64,000 nucleotides of DNA from Flavobacterium fontis (lineage in GTDB: Bacteria > Bacteroidota > Bacteroidia > Flavobacteriales > Flavobacteriaceae): assembly GCF_900129405.1 (NCBI RefSeq), contig NZ_FQVQ01000002.1, positions 62,001 through 126,000 of the forward strand, read 5' to 3'. The position numbers and the translations under genes were made by a program. This document shows positions 10,426-21,623 of this stretch, one piece after another. Each line of letters opens with the position of its first letter. The stretch's first letter is position 1. Below the pieces are notes generated by a model. It was not told the DNA's origin. It saw nothing but the letters and a program-made list of their open reading frames with translations, and searched no databases.

Positions 10426-10935
10426 TTATTCTGCATTTTCAGCGGTTTCTTCAGTACTTGCTTGAGGTGCTTCAGGAGCAGTTTCAGCAGCAGGAGCAGC
10501 AGTTTCAGCTTTTTTAGCTTTACCACCACGACGGCTTTTTGCTTTTTTCTCCTCTTTTTTACCTCCGTTGTACAATTCGTTGAAGTCTACCAACTCGATC
10601 ATTGCCATATCAGCGTTATCGCCCAAACGGTTTCCTAATTTGATAATACGAGTATATCCTCCAGGACGATCCCCTACTTTGGCAGCTACATCTCGGAACA
10701 ATTCTGTAACGGCATATTTATTTCTCAAATACGAGAAAACGATACGACGATTGTGGGTAGAATCTTCTTTTGATTTAGTGATCAATGGTTCAACGAATAC
10801 TTTTAGTGCTTTCGCTTTCGCAACCGTCGTGTTAATGCGTTTGTGCTCAATTAAAGAACAAGCCATATTCGCCAACATCGACTTTCTGTGTCCGCTTTGT
10901 CTACTTAAGTGATTTACTTTTTTTCCGTGTCTCAT
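10426..10935 (-). CDS. rplQ: 50S ribosomal protein L17
   Basis: Large-subunit protein near the exit tunnel. 169 residues. The bacterial core occupies about 1-123 ([19 protein letters not shown], ending [12 protein letters not shown]). It is followed by a roughly 45-residue tail, first lysine-rich and then alanine/glutamate-rich ([13 protein letters not shown]). The tail is longer than in E. coli L17 (127 residues), as is usual in Bacteroidota. Last gene of the operon, 27 bases after rpoA. Confidence 0.97.
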   Translation of the reverse strand: MRHGKKVNHLSRQSGHRKSMLANMACSLIEHKRINTTVAKAKALKVFVEPLITKSKEDSTHNRRIVFSYLRNKYAVTELFRDVAAKVGDRPGGYTRIIKLGNRLGDNADMAMIELVDFNELYNGGKKEEKKAKSRRGGKAKKAETAAPAAETAPEAPQASTEETAENAE

Positions 10936-10962
10936 TTTAAAATCTTTTTACGCAATAAAGCA

Positions 10963-11955
10963 CTAGTCTTTATCTAATTTATATTTTGATAAATCCATTC
11001 CGAACGTTAGGTTTTTGTTGGCTACCAACTCATCCAATTCGGTCAACGATTTTTTACCGAAGTTGCGGAATTTCATCAAATCATGTTTGTTAAACGAAAC
11101 CAAATCGCCTAGGGTTTCCACTTCAGCCGCTTTCAAACAGTTAAGGGCGCGAACAGACAAGTCCATATCGACCAATTTTGTTTTTAACAACTGACGCATG
11201 TGAAGGGATTCTTCATCATACGTATCGGTTTGTGCGATTTCGTCAGCTTCCAACGTAATACGCTCGTCAGAGAAAAGCATAAAATGGTGGATCAAAACTT
11301 TAGCTGCTTCTGTTAAAGCATCTTTCGGATTGATTGAACCGTCGGTTTTGATTTCGAAAACTAACTTTTCGTAGTCGGTTTTTTGTTCCACACGGAAGTT
11401 TTCGATGGCATATTTTACATTGACTACTGGGGTAAAGATAGAGTCAATATAGATCGTACCGAATGGAGCATTTTGTTTTTTATTTTCTTCGGCGGGAACA
11501 TAGCCACGACCTTTTTCGATCGTTAATTCAATATTGAAATTAACTTTAGAATCAAGGTTGCAGATCACCAATTCTGGATTTAAAACCTGGAAACCGGAGA
11601 TGAATTTTTGGAAATCACCCGCAGTAATTTGGTCTTTTCCAGTCAAGGAAACAGTTACCGACTCATTATCGATATCTTCGATTTGACGTTTGAAACGAAC
11701 TTGCTTCAAATTCAAAACGATTTCGGTTACATCTTCCACAACACCAGAGATCGTTGAAAACTCATGCTCAACACCCTCGATTCTTACAGAAGTAATTGCG
11801 TAACCTTCTAAAGCGGATAGCAACACGCGACGCAGTGCGTTACCCACAGTCAATCCATATCCCGGTTCTAAAGGTCTGAATTCAAACTTACCTTCAAAAT
11901 CGGTAGAATCGATCATGATTACTTTGTCTGGTTTTTGAAAATTAAATAATGCCAT
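10963..11955 (-). CDS. rpoA: DNA-directed RNA polymerase subunit alpha
   Basis: Platform for RNA polymerase assembly. 330 residues. The N-terminal dimerisation domain (about 1-230) has [27 protein letters not shown] linker follows, then the alpha-CTD (about 250-315) with [20 protein letters not shown] and [12 protein letters not shown], the helices that contact UP-element DNA and activators. Located between rpsD and rplQ, the usual alpha-operon order. Confidence 0.98.
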   Translation of the reverse strand: MALFNFQKPDKVIMIDSTDFEGKFEFRPLEPGYGLTVGNALRRVLLSALEGYAITSVRIEGVEHEFSTISGVVEDVTEIVLNLKQVRFKRQIEDIDNESVTVSLTGKDQITAGDFQKFISGFQVLNPELVICNLDSKVNFNIELTIEKGRGYVPAEENKKQNAPFGTIYIDSIFTPVVNVKYAIENFRVEQKTDYEKLVFEIKTDGSINPKDALTEAAKVLIHHFMLFSDERITLEADEIAQTDTYDEESLHMRQLLKTKLVDMDLSVRALNCLKAAEVETLGDLVSFNKHDLMKFRNFGKKSLTELDELVANKNLTFGMDLSKYKLDKD

Positions 11956-11976
11956 AATTTCGACAGGTGTCAGTTA

Positions 11977-12582
11977 TTATTTGTTGTACAACTCTACGAT
12001 CAATTGTTCTTTGATATTCTCAGGAATTTGAATTCTGGCAGGGACAGAAACAAAAGTTCCTTCTTTAGTATCGTTGTTCCAAGTAATCCACTCGTAAACA
12101 GCTGAGGAGTTAGCTAATGAACGTTCGATTGATTCTAATGATTTTGATTTCTCACGCACCGCAATTTTATCGCCAGGTTTTAAGTGGTACGAAGGGATGT
12201 TTACCACTTCACCGTTAACGGTAATGTGACGGTGAGAAACGATTTGACGTGCTGCACGACGTGAAGAAGCGATACCCATACGGTATACAACATTGTCTAA
12301 ACGCGCTTCGCACAATTGTAATAGGATTTCACCCGTTACTCCAGAAGCAGCAGATGCTTTTTCATATAAGTTACGGAATTGTTTTTCCAAAATACCGTAC
12401 GTGTACTTCGCTTTTTGCTTTTCCATCAATTGTACTGCGTATTCTGATTTTTTACCTCTCTTTTTAGCCAAACCATGTTGTCCTGGAGGGTAATTTCTTT
12501 TTTCGAAGGCTTTATCGTCTCCGAAGATCGCTTCACCAAATTTACGAGCGATTTTAGTTTTTGGACCAGTATATCTTGCCAT
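11977..12582 (-). CDS. rpsD: 30S ribosomal protein S4
   Basis: Primary 16S rRNA binder that starts small-subunit assembly. 201 residues. The N-terminal part ([19 protein letters not shown]) lacks the four zinc cysteines of the C+ form. The S4 RNA-binding domain is at about 92-155 ([40 protein letters not shown]). In E. coli S4 represses its own operon by binding mRNA; no such site can be asserted here. Confidence 0.98.
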   Translation of the reverse strand: MARYTGPKTKIARKFGEAIFGDDKAFEKRNYPPGQHGLAKKRGKKSEYAVQLMEKQKAKYTYGILEKQFRNLYEKASAASGVTGEILLQLCEARLDNVVYRMGIASSRRAARQIVSHRHITVNGEVVNIPSYHLKPGDKIAVREKSKSLESIERSLANSSAVYEWITWNNDTKEGTFVSVPARIQIPENIKEQLIVELYNK

Positions 12583-12665
12583 TTTACTTTTTATTTGGGA
12601 TAGAGATTATGAATTCAGGTCAAATCCTCCGATAATCTGTATTCTATCCGAGTTATACTTTAAAA

Positions 12666-13049
12666 TTAAACGCGACGTCTTTTCGGTGGACGACAACCGT
12701 TGTGAGGCATTGGTGTAACATCAATGATTTCGGTAACTTCAATTCCTCCATTGTGGATGGAACGGATAGCAGATTCTCTACCGTTACCTGGCCCTTTAAC
12801 ATATACCTTCACTTTCTTTAAACCAGCTTCTAAGGCAACTTTTGAACAATCTTCAGCAGCCATTTGTGCCGCATAAGGCGTGTTCTTTTTAGAACCACGG
12901 AAACCCATTTTACCGGCAGATGACCAAGAGATTACTTCTCCCTTTTTGTTGGTTAACGAAATGATGATATTGTTGAAAGTAGCGTTAATATGAGCTTCAC
13001 CAGATGATTCAACAATTACTTTGCGTTTTTTTGTATTTGCTTTAGCCAT
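12666..13049 (-). CDS. rpsK: 30S ribosomal protein S11
   Basis: Platform protein of the small subunit near the mRNA exit. 127 residues. Shows [35 protein letters not shown] and the conserved C-terminus [16 protein letters not shown]. The gap of 83 bases to rpsD is the largest in this part of the operon, but no terminator is seen in it. Confidence 0.98.
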   Translation of the reverse strand: MAKANTKKRKVIVESSGEAHINATFNNIIISLTNKKGEVISWSSAGKMGFRGSKKNTPYAAQMAAEDCSKVALEAGLKKVKVYVKGPGNGRESAIRSIHNGGIEVTEIIDVTPMPHNGCRPPKRRRV

Positions 13050-13057
13050 ACTACTTA

Positions 13058-13432
13058 TTATTTAGTTGCTTTCTTCTTGTTAGCAACAGTTTTGCGCTTA
13101 CCTTTTCTAGTTCGAGAATTGTTTTTAGTACGTTGACCGCGTAATGGAAGTCCTGATCTGTGACGGATTCCACGGTAACAACCAATATCCATTAAACGTT
13201 TGATGTTTAAGGAAGTTTCTGAACGTAATTCCCCTTCAATTTTGTAGTAGGAAACCGCATCACGGATTGCTCCGATTTCGGTATCATTCCAATCTTGAAC
13301 TTTTTTGTCTTCGCTAACATTAGCTTTTGCTAAAATTTCGCTAGCTCTGCTTTTCCCAATTCCGAAGATATAGGTCAAAGCAATTACCCCTCTTTTATTT
13401 TTAGGTATATCTACCCCTGCTATTCTTGCCAT
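13058..13432 (-). CDS. rpsM: 30S ribosomal protein S13
   Basis: Head protein contacting the P-site tRNA and the L5 bridge. 124 residues. N-terminus [19 protein letters not shown], helix-two-turn-helix [14 protein letters not shown], and the tRNA-contacting tail [21 protein letters not shown]. Two bases separate its start from the stop of rpmJ. Confidence 0.98.
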   Translation of the reverse strand: MARIAGVDIPKNKRGVIALTYIFGIGKSRASEILAKANVSEDKKVQDWNDTEIGAIRDAVSYYKIEGELRSETSLNIKRLMDIGCYRGIRHRSGLPLRGQRTKNNSRTRKGKRKTVANKKKATK

Positions 13433-13434
13433 AA

Positions 13435-13551
13435 TTATCCTTGTCTTTGTTTAAATCTAGGATTCTTTTTATTAATAACGTACAATCTTCCTTTACGACG
13501 CACAATGATACATTCTGCGCTTCTTTTTTTAACTGATGTTCTTACTTTCAT
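13435..13551 (-). CDS. rpmJ: 50S ribosomal protein L36, zinc-free form
   Basis: A 38-residue protein read on the complement from the ATG at 13551 ([17 protein letters not shown], ending FKQRQG). Classical L36 binds zinc through C11, C14, C27 and a histidine near 33. Here only C14 remains; the others are S11, N27 and F33. It is therefore a C-minus version that does not need zinc. It sits between infA and rpsM, its normal place in the alpha operon. Confidence 0.95.
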   Translation of the reverse strand: MKVRTSVKKRSAECIIVRRKGRLYVINKKNPRFKQRQG

Positions 13552-13563
13552 TTTTTAATAACT

Positions 13564-13779
13564 TTAGTATCTGTAAGTGATTCTTGCTTTGGATAAATCG
13601 TAAGGACTCATTTCCAACTTCACTTTGTCGCCAGGCAACAACTTGATGTAATGCATACGCATTTTTCCGGAAATATGAGCAATTACAACATGCCCGTTTT
13701 CTAACTCTACTCGGAACATCGCATTGGATAATGCTTCAATGATGGATCCGTCTTGTTCTATTGCTGATTGTTTTGCCAT
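13564..13779 (-). CDS. infA: translation initiation factor IF-1
   Basis: A 71-residue single OB-fold protein that occupies the ribosomal A site during initiation. Motifs: [40 protein letters not shown], and the conserved end [14 protein letters not shown]. Five bases downstream of secY in transcription order, so cotranscribed. Confidence 0.97.
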   Translation of the reverse strand: MAKQSAIEQDGSIIEALSNAMFRVELENGHVVIAHISGKMRMHYIKLLPGDKVKLEMSPYDLSKARITYRY

Positions 13780-13784
13780 AAAAA

Positions 13785-15128
13785 TTAAGCTACTGCTTTT
13801 CTATTTTTACCACTTTTCATCAAACTGTCATAGTGTTGATTCAATAGATACGTATTGATCTGTTGAATTGTATCGATGGCAACACCTACCATAATGATCA
13901 ACGAAGTTCCACCGTAAAACATGGCCCAAGACTGTTGCACATCCATACTCACTACAATCGCAGGGAATACAGCAATCAACGCTAGGAATAACGACCCTGG
14001 AAACGTAATCAAAGACATAATACGATCTAAGTAATCGGAAGTTTCAACACCAGGTTTCACACCAGGGATAAAACCACCACTACGTTTCAAATCATCAGCC
14101 ATTTTGTTGGTTGGTACTGTAATTGCGGTGTAGAAGTACGTGAAAATGATGATTAGCAAAGCAAAAACAACATTATACCATAATCCAAAGATATTACTGA
14201 AAGTACCCGCAATGGATTGGGAAACATCGGATTTTGATAAACCAGCCACGACACCAGGGATAAACATAATTGCTTGAGCAAAAATGATTGGCATTACCCC
14301 AGAGGCATTCAATTTCAATGGAATCCATTGACGATTTCCTCCGTTGGCGTCTTGTTCAAAATCACCTGTAGTCGTTCGGCGTGCATATTGCACCGGAATT
14401 TTACGAACTGCCATAACCAGTAAGACACAAGCGATAATCACCAATAACCAAATGATAATTTCGAAAACCAACAACATTGGTCCTCCATTATTATTGGTTA
14501 CACGAGACGAGAATTCTTGAATCAAAGCTTGTGGCAAACGCGCTAAAATTCCGACCATGATTAACAATGAGATTCCGTTTCCTATTCCTTTATCGGTAAT
14601 TTTTTCACCCAACCACATGGCAAAAATTGTCCCTGTCGTTAAGATTAATACAGATGAGAATAAGAATGCAAATGAATCAAATCCTAGTAAAAAGGCACTG
14701 GAAGGAATGGTTTGGTAAAGGTTGTAAATATACCCTGGGCCTTGCAATAAGGTAATCCCTATGGTTAACCAACGGGTAATTTGATTTAACTTTTTACGAC
14801 CGCTTTCGCCATCCTTCTGTAACTTTTGAAGATATGGAATTGCAATCCCCATTAATTGAACAACAATTGATGCAGAGATGTAAGGCATAATACCTAAAGC
14901 AAAAACAGATGCTTTAGAGAAGGCGCCTCCGGTAAACATGTCCAAAATAGAACCCAACCCTTGATCGGTTTGACCCGCTAGGTTGGCCAACTGATTGGCA
15001 TCAATACCTGGAAGTGTAACGTGAGCCCCAAATCGGTACACCAAAAGCAAGCCTAGGGTGAAAACGATACGGTTTTTCAACTCTTCTATTTTCCAAACAC
15101 TCTTAATGGATTCAATAAACTTCTTCAT
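13785..15128 (-). CDS. secY: protein translocase channel subunit SecY
   Basis: The membrane channel of the Sec system, exporting the signal-peptide proteins seen elsewhere in the window. 447 residues with ten predicted transmembrane helices. Motifs: [18 protein letters not shown] (TM1), [16 protein letters not shown] (plug/TM2-3), [12 protein letters not shown], and [16 protein letters not shown] in a cytosolic loop. It has the standard position after rplO. Confidence 0.98.
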   Translation of the reverse strand: MKKFIESIKSVWKIEELKNRIVFTLGLLLVYRFGAHVTLPGIDANQLANLAGQTDQGLGSILDMFTGGAFSKASVFALGIMPYISASIVVQLMGIAIPYLQKLQKDGESGRKKLNQITRWLTIGITLLQGPGYIYNLYQTIPSSAFLLGFDSFAFLFSSVLILTTGTIFAMWLGEKITDKGIGNGISLLIMVGILARLPQALIQEFSSRVTNNNGGPMLLVFEIIIWLLVIIACVLLVMAVRKIPVQYARRTTTGDFEQDANGGNRQWIPLKLNASGVMPIIFAQAIMFIPGVVAGLSKSDVSQSIAGTFSNIFGLWYNVVFALLIIIFTYFYTAITVPTNKMADDLKRSGGFIPGVKPGVETSDYLDRIMSLITFPGSLFLALIAVFPAIVVSMDVQQSWAMFYGGTSLIIMVGVAIDTIQQINTYLLNQHYDSLMKSGKNRKAVA

Positions 15129-15140
15129 AAAGTTAACGTA

Positions 15141-15593
15141 TTATAAAGTTACAGCCTCACCACCAGCAGCTTCGATTGCTGCTTTAGCCGTAGCTGTAAA
15201 TTTGTGAGCAGTTACTTTCAATTTAGCCTTTAACTCGCCGCGACCTAGAATTTTTACCAATTCGTTTTTAGTTGCCAAACGGTTTTCAACCAACACGGTA
15301 AAATCTACAGTATCGGTAACCAAACCATTATCAACTAAAGCCTGAAGCGTGTCTAAGTTTACACCTTGATACTCTACTCGGTTGATATTTTTAAAACCAA
15401 ACTTGGGTACACGACGTTGAAGTGGCATCTGACCTCCTTCAAAACCAATCTTTTTGGAGTAACCAGAACGAGACTTAGCTCCTTTGTGACCGCGCGTTGA
15501 AGTACCTCCTTTTCCGGAACCTTCTCCACGACCTACTCTTTTGTTTTGGTTGTGCGTAGAACCCGCTGCTGGTTGTAAGTTACTTAAATTCAT
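15141..15593 (-). CDS. rplO: 50S ribosomal protein L15
   Basis: Late-assembling large-subunit protein, 150 residues. The glycine-rich N-terminal extension that threads into 23S rRNA is visible (GRGEGSGKGGTSTRGHKGAK), as is GFEGGQMPLQRRVPKFGFKN. Confidence 0.98.
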   Translation of the reverse strand: MNLSNLQPAAGSTHNQNKRVGRGEGSGKGGTSTRGHKGAKSRSGYSKKIGFEGGQMPLQRRVPKFGFKNINRVEYQGVNLDTLQALVDNGLVTDTVDFTVLVENRLATKNELVKILGRGELKAKLKVTAHKFTATAKAAIEAAGGEAVTL

Positions 15594-15604
15594 AACGTAT
15601 CTTG

Positions 15605-15787
15605 TTATTTAACTTCCTCAACGGAAACTAAGTGTTTAACTTTATTTATCATTCCAAGGATAGCTGGGTTTGACTCATGTTCCACAACTTGTCCTATTCT
15701 ACGAAGACCTAAAGCAACCAAACCTCTTTTTTGAGATTGAGGACAGTTGATTTGACTTCTAACTTGTTTTACTACTAACTTTGCCAT
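15605..15787 (-). CDS. rpmD: 50S ribosomal protein L30
   Basis: 60-residue bacterial-type L30: [32 protein letters not shown]. Located between rpsE and rplO as in other spc operons. Confidence 0.97.
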   Translation of the reverse strand: MAKLVVKQVRSQINCPQSQKRGLVALGLRRIGQVVEHESNPAILGMINKVKHLVSVEEVK

Positions 15788-15799
15788 ACTTTAAGCGAA

Positions 15800-16321
15800 T
15801 TATCCTTTAAAAACTTTATCCAAAGACACTCCTCTTTGTTTGGCAACAGTAGCTGCACTACGCATTTGAAGCAATGCATCAAAAGTAGCTTTTACCACAT
15901 TGTGAGGGTTTGAGGATCCTTGCGATTTTGACAATACATCGTGAACACCTACCGATTCCAAAACGGCACGAACAGCACCACCGGCAATAACCCCGGTACC
16001 GTGTGAAGCAGGCATTAAGTAAACGCGAGCTCCTCCGTATTTTCCTTTTTGTTCGTGAGGTACAGAGTGACCACTAAGAGGGATACGCACTAGGTTTTTC
16101 TTAGCATCTTCTACAGCTTTGGCAATGGCTTCAGAAACGTCTTTGGATTTCCCAAGACCGTGACCTACTACACCATGCTCATCACCTACAACGACGATAG
16201 CGGAGAAACCAAATGCTCTACCTCCTTTGGTTACTTTCGTAACACGATTTACACTCACCAAACGGTCTTTCAACTCAAGTCCGCTGGGTTTTACTAGTTC
16301 GATATTTTTGTACTTGTACAT
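15800..16321 (-). CDS. rpsE: 30S ribosomal protein S5
   Basis: Decoding-fidelity protein contacting S4 and S8. 173 residues. The N-terminal dsRBD-like half has [22 protein letters not shown]; the C-terminal half has [21 protein letters not shown]. Five bases separate it from rplR. Confidence 0.98.
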   Translation of the reverse strand: MYKYKNIELVKPSGLELKDRLVSVNRVTKVTKGGRAFGFSAIVVVGDEHGVVGHGLGKSKDVSEAIAKAVEDAKKNLVRIPLSGHSVPHEQKGKYGGARVYLMPASHGTGVIAGGAVRAVLESVGVHDVLSKSQGSSNPHNVVKATFDALLQMRSAATVAKQRGVSLDKVFKG

Positions 16322-16326
16322 AACGA

Positions 16327-16680
16327 TTAGAATTTAAGTCCAGCGGCTCTAGCGCCATCTGCTAATGATTTAACACGTCCATGGTATAAATAACCACCAC
16401 GATCGAATGCGATAGTTTCAACACCTGCTTTTAACGCTTTTTCACCCAAAAGTTTTCCAACTTGCTCGGCAATTTCCACGTTTGTACCTTTGAAATCTAC
16501 TCCTTTTTCGCGCGATGAAGCAGCTAATAAAGTAACACCATTCACATCGTCTATGAGCTGGGCATAGATTTCTTTATTACTTCTGAATACCGAAAGTCTG
16601 GGTTGGGTAGCAGTACCCTTGACAATCTTACGGATTCTGAACTGAATTCTTTGTCTTCTTTCCGATTTTGATAATGACAT
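16327..16680 (-). CDS. rplR: 50S ribosomal protein L18
   Basis: 5S rRNA-binding protein, 117 residues. Shows [21 protein letters not shown] and the C-terminal [20 protein letters not shown]. Confidence 0.98.
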   Translation of the reverse strand: MSLSKSERRQRIQFRIRKIVKGTATQPRLSVFRSNKEIYAQLIDDVNGVTLLAASSREKGVDFKGTNVEIAEQVGKLLGEKALKAGVETIAFDRGGYLYHGRVKSLADGARAAGLKF

Positions 16681-16691
16681 AACCTTTATTT

Positions 16692-17234
16692 TTAAGCTGA
16701 TTTACCTGCTTTTCTTCTTAATACTTCACCTACAAACTTGATACCTTTTCCTTTGTATGGCTCAGGCTTACGGAAACCGCGAATTTTCGCCGTTACTTGA
16801 CCTAAAAGCTGTTTGTCGTAAGAGGTAAGTTTTACAATAGGGTTTTTACCTTTTTCAGAAATTGTTTCCACCGTAACTTCTGGTGCAATTTCTAAAACGA
16901 TATTGTGCGAATATCCTAAAGCAAGATCTAATTTTTGACCTGCATTAGAAGCACGATATCCTACCCCTACTAGTTCTAATTCATTCGTAAAACCAGTTGA
17001 AACTCCAGTAATCATGTTATTGATTAAAGAGCGATATAAACCGTGTTTTGCGCGTTGATCTTTATAATCAGATGATCGTTCAACTGTGATTTGATCACCT
17101 TCAACTTTTACAGTTACGTCTGAGAACTCCTGTGTAAGTTGACCTAATTTTCCTTTTACTGTAATCACACCTTCGCCTAGAGTTACCTCTACTCCCGCTG
17201 GGATCGTAATTGGGCTTTTACCTATTCTTGACAT
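16692..17234 (-). CDS. rplF: 50S ribosomal protein L6
   Basis: Large-subunit protein near the factor-binding site. 180 residues from [18 protein letters not shown] frame extending ten residues further (to 17264) overlaps rpsH and adds no family similarity, so the internal ATG is chosen. Two L6 repeats are visible, with the signature [15 protein letters not shown] near the C-terminus. Confidence 0.97.
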   Translation of the reverse strand: MSRIGKSPITIPAGVEVTLGEGVITVKGKLGQLTQEFSDVTVKVEGDQITVERSSDYKDQRAKHGLYRSLINNMITGVSTGFTNELELVGVGYRASNAGQKLDLALGYSHNIVLEIAPEVTVETISEKGKNPIVKLTSYDKQLLGQVTAKIRGFRKPEPYKGKGIKFVGEVLRRKAGKSA

Positions 17235-17248
17235 CGTTTCCCTTTTTA

Positions 17249-17647
17249 TTAGTATACGTAACAAATAACTTCACCACCCACATTCAACTGGCGCGCTTGC
17301 TTACCGGTCATCAACCCTTTGGACGTTGACACAATAGCAATACCCAAACCATTCAAGATTCGGGGTAATTTTGTAGCACCTGCATATTTACGTAAACCTG
17401 GTTTACTAATTCTTTGGATATCTCTAATCACCGACTCTTTAGTATCCTTATCGTACTTAAGAGCGATTTTGATGGTACCCTGAACGGTAGTATCTTCAAA
17501 CTTATAGCTTAAGATATACCCTTGATCAAATAAAATTTTGGTGATTTCTTTCTTCATATTAGAAGCAGGAATCTCAACCACTTTGTGATTGGCTTTTGCT
17601 GCATTTCTAATTCTCGTAAGAAAATCGGCAATTGGATCTGTATACAT
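17249..17647 (-). CDS. rpsH: 30S ribosomal protein S8
   Basis: Central-domain 16S rRNA binder and spc-operon repressor in E. coli. 132 residues from [16 protein letters not shown]. The open frame extends 20 codons upstream (to 17707), but family proteins begin at the [14 protein letters not shown] block. C-terminal signature [22 protein letters not shown]. Confidence 0.97.
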   Translation of the reverse strand: MYTDPIADFLTRIRNAAKANHKVVEIPASNMKKEITKILFDQGYILSYKFEDTTVQGTIKIALKYDKDTKESVIRDIQRISKPGLRKYAGATKLPRILNGLGIAIVSTSKGLMTGKQARQLNVGGEVICYVY

Positions 17648-17723
17648 ATGTATGAATTTGCGGTTATGGTTTTCGCTGAACACTATGCTCAGCGAACCTT
17701 TAACCAATTAAACTTTTAGTTGC

Positions 17724-17993
17724 TTACCAGCTCGCTTTTTTCACTCCTGGAATTAAGCCTTGGTTGGCCATTTCACGGAAAGTTACACGTGAAATACCGA
17801 ATTGACGCATATATCCGCGAGGACGACCCGTTAATTTGCAACGGTTGTGTAAACGAACAGGAGAGGCGTTTTTAGGTAATTTTTGTAACCCTTCGTAATC
17901 TCCAGCTTCTAATAACGCTTTGCGCTTTTCAGCATATTTCGCTACCGTTTTTTGGCGTTTCACCTCACGGGCTTTCATTGATTCTTTAGCCAT
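17724..17993 (-). CDS. rpsN: 30S ribosomal protein S14, zinc-free form
   Basis: 89 residues. Contains [20 protein letters not shown] but only one cysteine, so it is the C-minus S14 without a zinc ribbon. Length matches the Bacteroidota form, shorter than the 101 residues of E. coli. Lies between rplE and rpsH. Confidence 0.97.
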   Translation of the reverse strand: MAKESMKAREVKRQKTVAKYAEKRKALLEAGDYEGLQKLPKNASPVRLHNRCKLTGRPRGYMRQFGISRVTFREMANQGLIPGVKKASW

Positions 17994-17996
17994 AAC

Positions 17997-18548
17997 TTAA
18001 TTCTTTTTAAAAGGTAAACCTAATTCAGCTAGTAATGATTTTGCTTCTTTGTCGGTTTTGGCAGTCGTTACAAAAGTAATGTCCATACCGGCAATTTTGT
18101 TCACTTTATCGATGTCGATTTCTGGGAAAATGATTTGCTCAGTAACCCCTAGGTTGTAGTTTCCACGTCCATCAAAACCATTGGCTTTGATTCCGCTAAA
18201 ATCACGTACACGAGGTAACGCTGAAGTAATCAAACGATCCAAGAATTCGTACATACGCTCACCACGTAAAGTCACTTTAGCACCAATAGGCATTCCTTTA
18301 CGTAATTTAAAGGAAGCTACGTCTTTCTTAGAAATAGTAGCTAAAGCTTTTTGACCTGTGATTTTAGTTAACTCATCAACCGCGTAATCCACTAATTTTT
18401 TATCCGATACCGCAGCACCTACACCTCGGCTAATTACAATTTTCTCAAGTTTAGGCACTTGCATTACATTTTTGTAACCGAATTCTTCTTTAAGAGCGGT
18501 GATTACACGACTCTTATATTCTTGTTTTAGTCTTGGAATATATGCCAT
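17997..18548 (-). CDS. rplE: 50S ribosomal protein L5
   Basis: 5S rRNA-binding protein that forms the bridge to S13. 183 residues. Shows [41 protein letters not shown] and GITEQ-type block [18 protein letters not shown]. Confidence 0.98.
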   Translation of the reverse strand: MAYIPRLKQEYKSRVITALKEEFGYKNVMQVPKLEKIVISRGVGAAVSDKKLVDYAVDELTKITGQKALATISKKDVASFKLRKGMPIGAKVTLRGERMYEFLDRLITSALPRVRDFSGIKANGFDGRGNYNLGVTEQIIFPEIDIDKVNKIAGMDITFVTTAKTDKEAKSLLAELGLPFKKN

Positions 18549-18550
18549 AA

Positions 18551-18865
18551 CTACAATACTTGATTAGATTTTTTTGAAAATCTTACTTTCTTATCTCCTT
18601 TAGACTTGAATCCAACCTTGGTAGCTTCTTTCGATTTAGGATCTACTAGAGCTAAGTTAGAAATATGGATAGGAGCTTCTTTCTTTACAATACCTCCTTG
18701 AGGATTTTGAGCGCTTGGCTTAGTGTGTTTAGAAACCATATTGACTCCTTCAACAATCGCTTTATTATCCTCACGGATTACACGAACTACCTTGCCTTCT
18801 GCCCCTTTATGGTCACCAGCAATGACTTTAACAACGTCGCCTGATTTAATTTTAATCTTTGTCAT
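18551..18865 (-). CDS. rplX: 50S ribosomal protein L24
   Basis: Assembly-initiating large-subunit protein, 104 residues. KOW motif at residues 5-30 ([20 protein letters not shown]); later block [21 protein letters not shown]. Confidence 0.98.
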   Translation of the reverse strand: MTKIKIKSGDVVKVIAGDHKGAEGKVVRVIREDNKAIVEGVNMVSKHTKPSAQNPQGGIVKKEAPIHISNLALVDPKSKEATKVGFKSKGDKKVRFSKKSNQVL

Positions 18866-18877
18866 CTCTTGATCGAA

Positions 18878-19246
18878 TTAAAGCACTTCAGGTGCCAATG
18901 ATACAATTTTCATGAATTGCTTCTCACGAAGCTCTCGAGCAACCGGACCAAAAACACGTGTACCGCGCATCTCACCTGCCGCATTCAACAATACACAAGC
19001 GTTATCATCAAAACGGATGTAAGAACCATCAGCACGACGTACTTCTTTTTTGGTACGTACAACAACTGCAGTGGAAACCGCACCTTTTTTAACGTTTCCG
19101 TTTGGTGTGGCATCTTTGATAGAAACTACAATTTTATCTCCAACAGAGGCATAACGACGTTTCGTTCCTCCTAATACGCGGATGGTTAGTACTTCTTTAG
19201 CACCTGTATTGTCCGCAACTTTTAATCTACTTTCCTGTTGTACCAT
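18878..19246 (-). CDS. rplN: 50S ribosomal protein L14
   Basis: 122 residues, exact family length. [20 protein letters not shown] at the N-terminus and the signature [20 protein letters not shown]. Forms inter-subunit bridges; start lies 2 bases past the rpsQ stop. Confidence 0.98.
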
Positions 19247-19248
19247 GA

Positions 19249-19506
19249 TTACTTCGCTCTTTCAATGATTTCAACTAATCTCCAACATTTGGTTTTACTC
19301 AACGGACGTGTCTCCATGATACGTACGGTATCGCCAATGTTACAGTCATTTTTTTCGTCGTGTGCAACATATTTCTTAGTCTTTAACACGAACTTACCAT
19401 ATAATGGGTGCTTTACTTTTTTAGTTTCAGCAACAACAATCGATTTTGCCATTTTGTTGCTAGTAACCACACCAATTCTTTCTTTTCTTAAATTTCTTTT
19501 TTCCAT
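19249..19506 (-). CDS. rpsQ: 30S ribosomal protein S17
   Basis: OB-fold protein binding 16S helix 11. 85 residues from the second of two adjacent ATG codons ([14 protein letters not shown]); starting at the first would only add one methionine. Signature [20 protein letters not shown] and [16 protein letters not shown]. Confidence 0.97.
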   Translation of the reverse strand: MEKRNLRKERIGVVTSNKMAKSIVVAETKKVKHPLYGKFVLKTKKYVAHDEKNDCNIGDTVRIMETRPLSKTKCWRLVEIIERAK

Positions 19507-19525
19507 CATTCAGCGGATATTACAA

Positions 19526-19717
19526 TTATTGTAACTCTCTTTTGCTTAATTCAGTCGCCAATCGAGCTACCGTTCTACGCATACTGCGAATTTGAAGCGG
19601 ATTTTGGATTGGAGAAACGGCGTGAGCCATTTGTAAATCAGCGTAAGACTTTTTCATTTCACTAAGCTTTGCTTGCAACTCAGCTGTAGACAGATTGATA
19701 ATTTCTGATTGTTTCAT
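19526..19717 (-). CDS. rpmC: 50S ribosomal protein L29
   Basis: 63-residue two-helix protein at the exit tunnel: LSTAELQAKLSEMKKSYADL and IRSMRRTVARLATEL. Located between rplP and rpsQ as expected. Confidence 0.97.
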   Translation of the reverse strand: MKQSEIINLSTAELQAKLSEMKKSYADLQMAHAVSPIQNPLQIRSMRRTVARLATELSKRELQ

Positions 19718-19729
19718 AATGTGTTCTGA

Positions 19730-20149
19730 TTATGCTTCGAAATCTCTAGCAACGACAAACTTAGTTTTTACGGGAAGTTTCTGAGCGGCCAAACGCAAAG
19801 CTTCTTTGGCTACTGATAGCGGCACTCCACCTACTTCAAACATGATTCTGCCTGGTTTAACAACGGCAGCCCAATATTCAACGGCACCTTTACCTTTACC
19901 CATACGTACTTCAAGGGGTTTCTTTGTAATTGGTTTATCCGGGAAGATCTTAATCCATAACTGTCCTTCACGCTTCATGTAACGGGTAGCAGCGATACGG
20001 GCAGCCTCGATTTGACGGGATGTTAAAAACGCTGAATCCAACGATTTAATTCCAAACATTCCGTTGGAAAGTACATGTCCACGTTGTGACACGCCTTTCA
20101 TTTTACCTTTCTGTACCTTGCGGTATTTTGTTCTTTTAGGCTGTAACAT
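19730..20149 (-). CDS. rplP: 50S ribosomal protein L16
   Basis: Contacts A-site tRNA and 5S rRNA. 139 residues. [19 protein letters not shown], then [40 protein letters not shown] and a conserved C-terminal helix [16 protein letters not shown]. Confidence 0.98.
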   Translation of the reverse strand: MLQPKRTKYRKVQKGKMKGVSQRGHVLSNGMFGIKSLDSAFLTSRQIEAARIAATRYMKREGQLWIKIFPDKPITKKPLEVRMGKGKGAVEYWAAVVKPGRIMFEVGGVPLSVAKEALRLAAQKLPVKTKFVVARDFEA

Positions 20150-20168
20150 TTTTCTTTAATTTAAAAAA

Positions 20169-20909
20169 TTACTTTCTTTTACGGGCCCCTCCCGATTTAC
20201 CGGATTTCCCATTACGGGGTGCATCCCCTTTACCACCAGCAGCTTGTTTTTTATCCATGCCTACTAATGGCGATAAATCGCGTTTTCCGTAAACTTCACC
20301 TTTCATGATCCATACTTTGATACCCATTCTACCGTAAGTAGTATGTGCTTCAGCCAAAGCGTAATCAATATCGGCTCTGAAAGTGGATAGAGGAATACGA
20401 CCTTCTTTGAAATTTTCAGAACGTGCCATTTCAGCTCCGTTCAAACGACCAGAAATCATTACTTTGATTCCTTCCGCATTCATACGCATAGCAGCCGCGA
20501 TAGCCATTTTAATAGCTCTTCGGTATGAAATACGACTTTCGATTTGACGTGCGATACTAGAAGCTACTAGAAAGGCATCCAACTCGGGTCTTTTAATTTC
20601 AAAGATGTTGATTTGAACCTCTTTGTCAGTAATTTTCTTTAACTCCTCTTTCAACTTGTCTACCTCTTGACCGCCTTTACCAATGATGATACCAGGACGA
20701 GCCGTAGTGATAGTAACGGTTACAAGTTTAAGAGTGCGCTCGATAATTACTTTAGATACACTAGCTTTTGATAAACGCGCATGGATATACTTTCTGATTT
20801 TATAATCTTCAGCGATTTTGTCGCCGTAATCATTTCCACCATACCAGTTTGAATCCCATCCTCTGATGATACCAAGGCGATTTCCAATTGGATTTGTCTT
20901 TTGTCCCAT
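20169..20909 (-). CDS. rpsC: 30S ribosomal protein S3
   Basis: mRNA entry-channel protein. 246 residues. The KH domain shows [19 protein letters not shown]. The C-terminal domain has [19 protein letters not shown] and [21 protein letters not shown] basic, glycine-rich tail ([20 protein letters not shown]) extends beyond the core. Confidence 0.98.
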   Translation of the reverse strand: MGQKTNPIGNRLGIIRGWDSNWYGGNDYGDKIAEDYKIRKYIHARLSKASVSKVIIERTLKLVTVTITTARPGIIIGKGGQEVDKLKEELKKITDKEVQINIFEIKRPELDAFLVASSIARQIESRISYRRAIKMAIAAAMRMNAEGIKVMISGRLNGAEMARSENFKEGRIPLSTFRADIDYALAEAHTTYGRMGIKVWIMKGEVYGKRDLSPLVGMDKKQAAGGKGDAPRNGKSGKSGGARKRK

Positions 20910-20917
20910 ACTGTTTA

Positions 20918-21328
20918 TTAATTACTTTGTGTGTTATCTACTTGTCCTAACACGATGGTTACGTGGTTGGAACGTTTTCTGATTCTGTGTGCGCGACCTT
21001 GTGGAGCGGGACGTAATCTTTTCAACATTACACCACCGTCAACTTTGATCTCTTTTACAAATAAGCCTGCTTCTGCTACATTGCCTTCGCTATTTTTCTG
21101 CTCCCAGTTGTTGATTGCCGATAACAATAGTTTTTCCAATTTGCGTGAAGCTTCTTTTGAGCTGAATCTTAGAATACTAAGTGCTCTTTCCACTTTCTGA
21201 CCTCTTACCAAGTCTGCTACTAAGCGCATTTTTCTAGGTGAAGTAGGGCAGTTATTTAACTTAGCAAAAGCCAAAGACTTATTCGCCTCTTTTCTTGCGT
21301 CTGCTGTATTTCTTTTACGAACTCCCAT
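20918..21328 (-). CDS. rplV: 50S ribosomal protein L22
   Basis: Lines the exit tunnel; its beta-hairpin is a macrolide-resistance site. 136 residues. Core has [20 protein letters not shown], and the hairpin region [20 protein letters not shown] is wild-type-like. Confidence 0.98.
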   Translation of the reverse strand: MGVRKRNTADARKEANKSLAFAKLNNCPTSPRKMRLVADLVRGQKVERALSILRFSSKEASRKLEKLLLSAINNWEQKNSEGNVAEAGLFVKEIKVDGGVMLKRLRPAPQGRAHRIRKRSNHVTIVLGQVDNTQSN

Positions 21329-21334
21329 TTCTTC

Positions 21335-21613
21335 TTATTTTTTACCTTTATTTTTAGCTCCAGCATGACCTCTAAAGGATCTTGTTGGTGAAAATTCTCC
21401 TAATTTATGACCTACCATGTTCTCGGTAACATACACGGGAACGAATTGGCGACCATTGTGAACTGCGATAGTTTGTCCAACGAAGTCAGGCGTAATCATT
21501 GAGGCTCTTGACCAAGTCTTAACCACATTTTTATTGCCATTTTCAGCGTTTTCTAAAACTTTCTTTTCTAATTTATAGTGAACGTAAGGTCCTTTCTTTA
21601 ATGAACGTGCCAT
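21335..21613 (-). CDS. rpsS: 30S ribosomal protein S19
   Basis: Head protein bound to S13. 92 residues: [39 protein letters not shown], and signature [18 protein letters not shown]. Confidence 0.98.
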   Translation of the reverse strand: MARSLKKGPYVHYKLEKKVLENAENGNKNVVKTWSRASMITPDFVGQTIAVHNGRQFVPVYVTENMVGHKLGEFSPTRSFRGHAGAKNKGKK

Positions 21614-21623
21614 GTCTATCTAA

